This document shows positions 57,678-64,000 of a stretch of DNA of 64,000 nucleotides, piece by piece. The notes under the pieces are model-generated. The model worked only from the letters and a program-made list of their open reading frames with translations. It was not told where the DNA came from and did not search any database. The stretch lies in assembly GCA_034766995.1 (NCBI GenBank), contig CM068315.1, positions 5,767,111 to 5,831,110 of the forward strand. Direction: 5' to 3'. The stretch is from Acanthacorydalis orientalis. Its lineage: Eukaryota > Arthropoda > Insecta > Megaloptera > Corydalidae. Position 1 is the first letter of the stretch, and each line of letters opens with the position of its first letter. A program made the position numbers and the translations under genes.

Positions 57678-58239
57678 ATTGTAATTTAAATTATACGGAA
57701 CAAACCAAAGTGATTTAAGGTGACATTATTTTTACATAGACAGTTTTATTTATATATGTTTGAGCAATCTTTAAAATATGTTTTAATTATAGAATGCATA
57801 TTTGCATTTTGTAACAGATAATTTGATATTAACTATTTTTCATATTTCATTTTTATTTTTTATTAATATACATTCCACTCTGATGTGTCAAATGTGTTTT
57901 TGTTTCATAATTAACATTTTCTAGCATAAAATTGATATGCTTGATTAAAATTTGATTACAATATATTTAATTACAACAGTCAATTTAAAAACTTGTTTCT
58001 ACTTATTTTCTTTCAATAAATGGATTTCAGAAAATGATATATTAATAATATTCTGGTTGTAATACTATATTGTTTATATATAAAAAAATTATAATAATCA
58101 GTATATTAAATTATTTTGGTTTGTTCTATATGTCAATGATTATTATTAGTTAACACTTTCTATGTATTGTGCAATTTAACATCAGGATGATTATTTAAGT
58201 TTTTTAAATTTTATTTTTTATATTTATAATTTATTTCAA

Positions 58240-58243
<4 letters not shown>

Positions 58244-58291
<48 letters not shown>

Positions 58292-58292
58292 A
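58244..58292. repeat. Compound (TA)n(CA)n microsatellite
   Basis: TA repeats passing into CA repeats. Confidence 0.95.
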
Positions 58293-58456
58293 GAAAAATC
58301 AAGGTATGTAAATGTACATAAATGTTCATCCATAATAAGTGATAGTTACAATCATAGCTAAATTTTACAATTTTCATTTTGTAGAAATGATTTGAATATA
58401 GGTGAGTGATATTGTTTTTTCCTATTTATATTTCTGATGCATTGTTGTAAATAAAC

Positions 58457-58474
58457 ATACACACACACACACAC

Positions 58475-58539
<65 letters not shown>
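58457..58539. repeat. Compound (CA)n(TA)n microsatellite
   Basis: CA repeats passing through TATGTATATG into about 55 bp of TA; roughly a mirror of the array at 58244. Confidence 0.95.
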
Positions 58540-58544
<5 letters not shown>

Positions 58545-60430
58545 AATTCAGTAAATATTTTTAACAAGGTTTGTCTAACACTACAGAAAAAAAACTGTAT
58601 TATCATTTTTATTTTTAAATATTAAATTAGGATTTTGTTTATGCTTAACTGAATTTTAAATAAACTATGTCATATTTATTAATTTAATTCTTGACTATAT
58701 GTATTTTTTACATGTATGTGTAGATTAAATTTATTGAAGTTTATTTTAATTACACATTTTAAAGAGTGGTAAATATTTAGTTCATTTCAATAGAGCATTG
58801 AAAAGTCCATTAATATTATTGTCTTTTATTAAGACATTGTAATTGTTTTTTTTCTATGTATATATGATAAAATATATTAAAAATTTCATTTTTTGAAATT
58901 GACTATAATGCCTTTTTTCAATAATAAAAACTGAGTCATGTAAGGTTTTAAAATATAATTAATTATTTACTGGGTGAATGATTAAATTTGATATTTTAAT
59001 GATTATTTAATTTATAATAATGACTTTATACTCAATACATATTAAAATAAAATTATTATTTAATAATTTAATATCTGCAAACAATAGTATTATATGTTTA
59101 ATTAATATATTGTTCACTTTGAATTATATTTGGCTGAATTGATCTTTTTTTTAGCAAATAATATTTAGAAGCAATTTGTTTTTATGTGTTTTACTAAGTG
59201 AATTTTACATTTTAATATATGTAAATTTGTCTTTCATTGTATATAAGTGATGTATAAAAGAAATAGGTTGAACAGATCAGTTTGTGTATATAAAAAAGTT
59301 TAATAAAACTTTGTAAATGTTCTCAAATTGATCTTGAAAGTAGGATGCTCACAATGAAAATAGTAGAATTGAAAAAAGTAAATGTTTTTTTACTTATTTT
59401 GTATGGTTAACTTTTTTATTTATTTCATTTACAATAACAATAATAAATATTGTAAAATGGTTTCTATTTATTATGAGTGTATTATGGTTTGTCTTCAGAA
59501 AAATTTGTATTTTCATAATTTCTAGCAAGTACATTAGTATTTGATACAAAATACTATAATCCAAAGTTATAAGGGTTTATATTTAGAAAACTAATTATTT
59601 TGTAAAAAAAAAAATTATTTTATAATTTTACATACCATTTATAACATTTCTGTGATATTACATATTATATCTGCTGAGTAACAATAATTTTCAATGTTTA
59701 TTTTTAAATACAGCAACATTATACATGTAAAATTAATAAAGTGTACATATGTAATAAATTTATTAAAATAAATATGAATTGATTTAATTTAATTTATCCA
59801 GTATTACTAACTTTTAGTAAAATCAAGTATGAAAATATTGATAAGTTGTTTTGACATATAATTAAAAATATTGCAATCTTAAATTTTATCCTGAGGTTCC
59901 TGTATTAAATTTTTTTATTAATGTTTAAGAACTTTGACTTTTTATAATCTATTAATACTAATTTTTATGACATTGAATATTAAATATTATTAATTCTGAA
60001 GAAAGTTGATGTCATTAGTATATAGTTTTATATATGTCCCTTTATATAAAATAAAATTATACATATATATATATATTTATTAGTATGCATGTGTACATAA
60101 CACATGGGCTCCTTATTCAGTTAATATATAAAATGTAAAAAAGTTGAGTTTCACTGAACTATAAAATGAAGTTATCTGTCTGATTGGTTAACTTAAAGTT
60201 GATGTATCTCCCTGGTTATTCAAAAAGAGTTGCATTCCTTTTTAAAATGTTTGTGTTTTGAAAATTGTGTTTGTGAATATTTCAAATTTTACGCTTGTAA
60301 TGATCAAATTTACGATTGTTAAACAACAGTAATTTCATGAATGTAATTCTAATTTACTATTGTTCATATTAATAAGTACTGTTACCGAGAGTTATATTGA
60401 TTTTTGTTATTTTAGAACTTTATACTAGAA

Positions 60431-62353
60431 ATGTCAAACGTTGGTTCGACTTCTCAAGGAGTTTATGCTCCTTTACCACAGTCAATTAGTGACAGTGATT
60501 CAGAAGAAGAATTACACAGCTCTGTTGCACATTCAAATTGTATAAATAGTCATAAACTTTCCATTCAAAATAACCTAGAAAAAAGAATGGTTAATGGAAA
60601 GGAGGCAATGAATAATTATCATCCACTTGATGAAGGCGATGATCATAATATGAATGGATTTCCTGGGATTAACTTGTCAGATGATATACCTATAATAAAA
60701 GATGGGACTTCATCAGAGATGTCGGCAATTCGAAAGTTCTTCTTTGTATTATCGATACTGTTGTGTTTTTTTACTATTGTAATTTTTTTATGGATTCTGC
60801 CATGCAATGAGGATGCAACGTGTCCCGCTGTTAATATAGATAATCATTCATTTAATTGGGAAAAAACTTATTTGGGAATTGAACTTAAAAGTAATATAGA
60901 AGTTGTATCGGGACCATTCGGTAAACATAGAAATTTAATATTTCTCTTTCGAGGAGATCTTTTGAATCGAGAACAGGATCAGAATTTTCAAAAAATACCA
61001 CCTAATGGAGGTGGTCTTATTTCCATAATGAGTAATACAGGTAAAGTAGCTTGGTTCATTCCACAACATCAGATTCCATCAGATATAGATTGTTCGATCA
61101 TAGATGTTGATAAAGATAAAGAGGCAGATTGTATTGTTATTGGAGAACATGGGCTGATGACAGCAGTTAATCCAATTACTGGTACAATTGTATGGTATTT
61201 ACATGAACATAATATGCCAAACAGAATTTTTACTTCTGTTGATTTTCCTTTGATTATTCCTGATCTAGATAATGATGGAGTTAATGAATTGTTAACGTCT
61301 TGTGCAATAAACAATAGCAATCATAATAATTTAATAATTATATCAGGAAAATATGGAAGTGTGTTAGGCTATCCATTTGCTGTAACTGAATGTTCGTCAA
61401 TTCATAAAATATCATTGGATAAAAACTTCCTTGTGTCATATATTTGTCAAAATAACACTTTCAAAGAGTTAGTTGTAGATTTACAAGATTTATATCATAG
61501 AATTACTAGTAAATCTCTTGATTTAAGTAAATTATATATTGAAAATATAAGACAGCATAGATCAGAAGTAAAATTGAATAGAGAAAATCAACGAAATGTA
61601 TATTCAGTGCATAATCATAAACTAGTTGTTGAAAATGTTGGTAAATGTCCTAGCAATTGTAATGTCAGTGTACAGTTAATCGATCAACAGTCTGGTAAGG
61701 ATAACTTAACGTGGTCTCATACAGGTTCAAACATGTATGGAATGGTTCCAGCCACATTGATATTTAACAATACACCTGTTAACTGTGCTGCTCTGAAGGG
61801 GCATATAAGTGGATTTATATTAAAATTTTGGCAATGGAGTGAGCCACATCAGTACAAAAATGAAAAATTATCTGTTAACAATCACAGTCGTAAAATGTTG
61901 CATTATATTTTTGATGATTTAATAATAAAACAGAGATCATGGTCGATTACAGGTGTACGTAATAAACGGAATGTCTTCAATACAAAAAATATCGCTAAGT
62001 ACAGTAATTTTTCAATACACTTATTGACTGAACGTGTTGTTCTTATAACTTTTAATTCAACTGACATCCATATAGTCAATGCAAGTCAAAATGAAATAAC
62101 TCAAATATGCACAGTGATCGATTCTGTTCATACTTGTCAGCCAGATTTAAATTTTCAAGAAAATTCTGTATTAATATCTGATTTAGATAGAGATGGATCA
62201 CAAGAACTTATTAGTTATTTAAGTACATATGTCAATATTGATGAAATGCATGAAAAAACTTTTGAACATTCTTGGCAACTCCAATCAATTGTTAAAATAG
62301 TGCGATTGGAGGCAGAGTTGCCAAAATTATATGAAGCAGTTTCAAAATATTAA
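60431..62353 (+). CDS. FAM234-like type II membrane protein
   Basis: A 640-residue protein in a single coding exon. The N-terminus is acidic and soluble (about 1-100, with SDSDSEEE). One strong membrane segment follows at about 102-124 (FFFVLSILLCFFTIVIFLWI), then a long outer part with many N-glycosylation sites. Repeated Asp-rich loops of FG-GAP/beta-propeller type are visible: DVDKDKEADCIVIGEHG, DLDNDGVNELL at about 278 and DLDRDGSQELI at about 584. This architecture matches FAM234A/FAM234B (ITFG3-type) proteins, whose molecular role is not established. A splice acceptor (TTGTTATTTTAG) ends 16 bp before the ATG, so an untranslated first exon is likely. No known enzymatic motif is present. 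Confidence 0.82.
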   Translation: MSNVGSTSQGVYAPLPQSISDSDSEEELHSSVAHSNCINSHKLSIQNNLEKRMVNGKEAMNNYHPLDEGDDHNMNGFPGINLSDDIPIIKDGTSSEMSAIRKFFFVLSILLCFFTIVIFLWILPCNEDATCPAVNIDNHSFNWEKTYLGIELKSNIEVVSGPFGKHRNLIFLFRGDLLNREQDQNFQKIPPNGGGLISIMSNTGKVAWFIPQHQIPSDIDCSIIDVDKDKEADCIVIGEHGLMTAVNPITGTIVWYLHEHNMPNRIFTSVDFPLIIPDLDNDGVNELLTSCAINNSNHNNLIIISGKYGSVLGYPFAVTECSSIHKISLDKNFLVSYICQNNTFKELVVDLQDLYHRITSKSLDLSKLYIENIRQHRSEVKLNRENQRNVYSVHNHKLVVENVGKCPSNCNVSVQLIDQQSGKDNLTWSHTGSNMYGMVPATLIFNNTPVNCAALKGHISGFILKFWQWSEPHQYKNEKLSVNNHSRKMLHYIFDDLIIKQRSWSITGVRNKRNVFNTKNIAKYSNFSIHLLTERVVLITFNSTDIHIVNASQNEITQICTVIDSVHTCQPDLNFQENSVLISDLDRDGSQELISYLSTYVNIDEMHEKTFEHSWQLQSIVKIVRLEAELPKLYEAVSKY

Positions 62354-63823
62354 ATTTTATTATAGAGCTGAAGGTTGATTTTTTTTTGTTTTTATATATA
62401 AAGATTTCATATACCTACTTTTCATTGATATTTAATGTGCATCACCTAGTGGTATATGCTTACAGTATAAAATTGTTTTATAAGAATCCATTATATTATT
62501 TAATATTGTTTTGGTTTAATTGTATCATAAATTAGTCTTACATTGTCATGATATATTAAATGGAATTATTTTTTGTAGAATCCAGTTAAATATACTTGCC
62601 ATAGCATTTGCTTTTTTATGTTTTTAAATTATATTTTGTTTTTAATAACATAATAAAAAAAATACAAAGGAAAAAATAAGTTCATTAATTAGAGTGTAAT
62701 TGATAAAAACAAGAAAACAAATGCATAAAGAGATTATTTTAAAAACATGTATAAATTGATATAAAATCTAATTCTGTCATTTATAACTAAATGCTGTAAA
62801 TAATTTAGTATATATTATTTTGTTGAAGTTATTTTGAAACTTTCAATGCACTGTTTCATATAATTTAAGTGAGATGTTTTTATTTATGTGATATATTTAT
62901 ATAATATAATCGAGTGTTTATTCTATAATATGATATTATATATACATATAATTAATTTGATTATTGAAGTTTAGTTGGCCTTCATAAAGTATTAGATGTA
63001 TTTATCCTAGTCCAAGTTATCATTTCAATATTAATGTGTTTATTTTAATTAAACATTAATATTTTTTGAAAACAATAACTAAAAAAACTTGTCATTCTAC
63101 AAAACATTGCAAATGATACACTTCACATTTATGAAAACATTTTTTCATTGTGATGCTCTTCTGTGTACATTTATTATTTTGTATAAATTCTGCAGGTCAA
63201 ATGTGAGTTTGTTTCTTCTATGACTAGTGCGCTTTTTATATTATTTTCTTAAAAGTCACAAAATAGAGTAAATAATTCAGGAATCATATTCTAGAATGAA
63301 TTCAAAATTTACTTGGAGTGTGACAAGTCAGGACTGGCTGTGAAAGAAACAAATTTATAACTTATCTACAGGATTTGTATAGAATAAGTTGTAATTATTT
63401 GTTTAAATAAAATTTCAATTTATTCTTTTATTACTCAAAACAGTTGTTGATATATTTTATATAGTTATTAGAAACAAAAAAGGCATTTTTTAAAGAAAAG
63501 TATATAAAAGTGTATATTACTTTTATGTATTTTAATATTTTGCTTTAAAAATCCTAATATAAACAATACATTTCAAAGCAATGCGATTTGAGTTATGTTT
63601 ATATTGACAATTAAAAAATAAACTATTATTTGTTAATGGTCACTTTTTCTTTTTTTTTTTGTTCAATAAAAGACAAAAGTTATAAATAATTAGAGGTTGA
63701 TGATACATTTGTACATTATGTTTTATTTAATAACTGGATATTTATCTGTATTTAAATACTTTGTTGTTATTTATTTTTTGATTATTTTTTTTTATATTAT
63801 GCACTGATTTATTTTTCTACATC

Positions 63824-63863
<40 letters not shown>

Positions 63864-64000
63864 GTGTATATAAAAATATATAATTTAACGATCCTTTAAA
63901 ACAAATCATTATATATAATAATGAAAGTAAGAACATAAAAATGTGAAATAACTAGAAAAAGTGCACATTTTATAATTTCATTAGTAATAAATAAGTAAAA
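62354..64000. other. FAM234-like gene 3' flank
   Basis: AT-rich with several AATAAA-like signals (for example near 63665) and a (TA)n at 63828-63860. No further gene was recognised before the window edge. Confidence 0.55.

Larger units (their letters stand above)
57678..60410. other. MOSMO 3' flank and intergenic DNA
   Basis: An AATAAA signal near 58014 probably ends a MOSMO transcript. Compound (TA)n(CA)n arrays lie at 58244-58292 and 58457-58539. The remainder is AT-rich with no coding signal. The last part should contain the promoter and a non-coding exon of the FAM234-like gene. Confidence 0.5.

Overview
The window looks like nuclear DNA of an insect, most likely a hymenopteran. It is very AT-rich, all coding genes have GT-AG introns, mariner/hAT/Tigger-type transposon relics are present, and long (TA)n microsatellites are extremely common. 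The order-level assignment is an inference from composition and repeat style; no species marker was identified.

Positions 1 to about 21,800 hold no protein gene I can support. This part is AT-rich intergenic DNA with many (TA)n, (GT)n and (GA)n arrays, two relics of one mariner family (12975-13893 and 17296-17945), a LINE reverse-transcriptase fragment (8641-9211), a possible solo LTR, a piggyBac-like MITE (18832-19075), a Tigger/pogo-type MITE (20100-20759) and several unnamed dispersed repeats.

Positions 21,800 to 64,000 hold seven protein-coding genes. All could be assembled across introns with the frame maintained: (1) black / aspartate 1-decarboxylase-like PLP enzyme (+, 21964-26864); (2) LENG8-like SAC3/GANP-domain protein (+, 29465-33086); (3) MARCH6/Doa10 ER ubiquitin ligase (-, 40221-43173); (4) ATAD5/Elg1 PCNA-unloading RFC-like ATPase (+, 43804-50210); (5) DIS3L2 exoribonuclease (-, 53136-56203); (6) MOSMO, modulator of Smoothened (+, 56984-57677); (7) FAM234-like type II membrane protein (+, 60431-62353). 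MARCH6/ATAD5 and DIS3L2/MOSMO are head-to-head pairs with short shared upstream regions. LENG8/MARCH6 and ATAD5/DIS3L2 are tail-to-tail. The genes serve unrelated housekeeping roles (beta-alanine synthesis, mRNA processing, ER degradation, replication, RNA decay, Hedgehog signalling), so this is ordinary eukaryotic gene order, not an operon-like system.

I did not find an undescribed multi-gene system. The most useful observations are: the aspartate-decarboxylase-type active-site glutamine in the black homologue together with a clear TATA/Inr/E-box core promoter; a non-autonomous hAT element with a perfect 8-bp target duplication inside a black intron; an internally deleted mariner with both ends present; a Tigger-like MITE with an inverted repeat at its core; a Penelope-like GIY-YIG endonuclease relic between ATAD5 and DIS3L2; and LINE and repeat fragments captured between (TA)n arrays.
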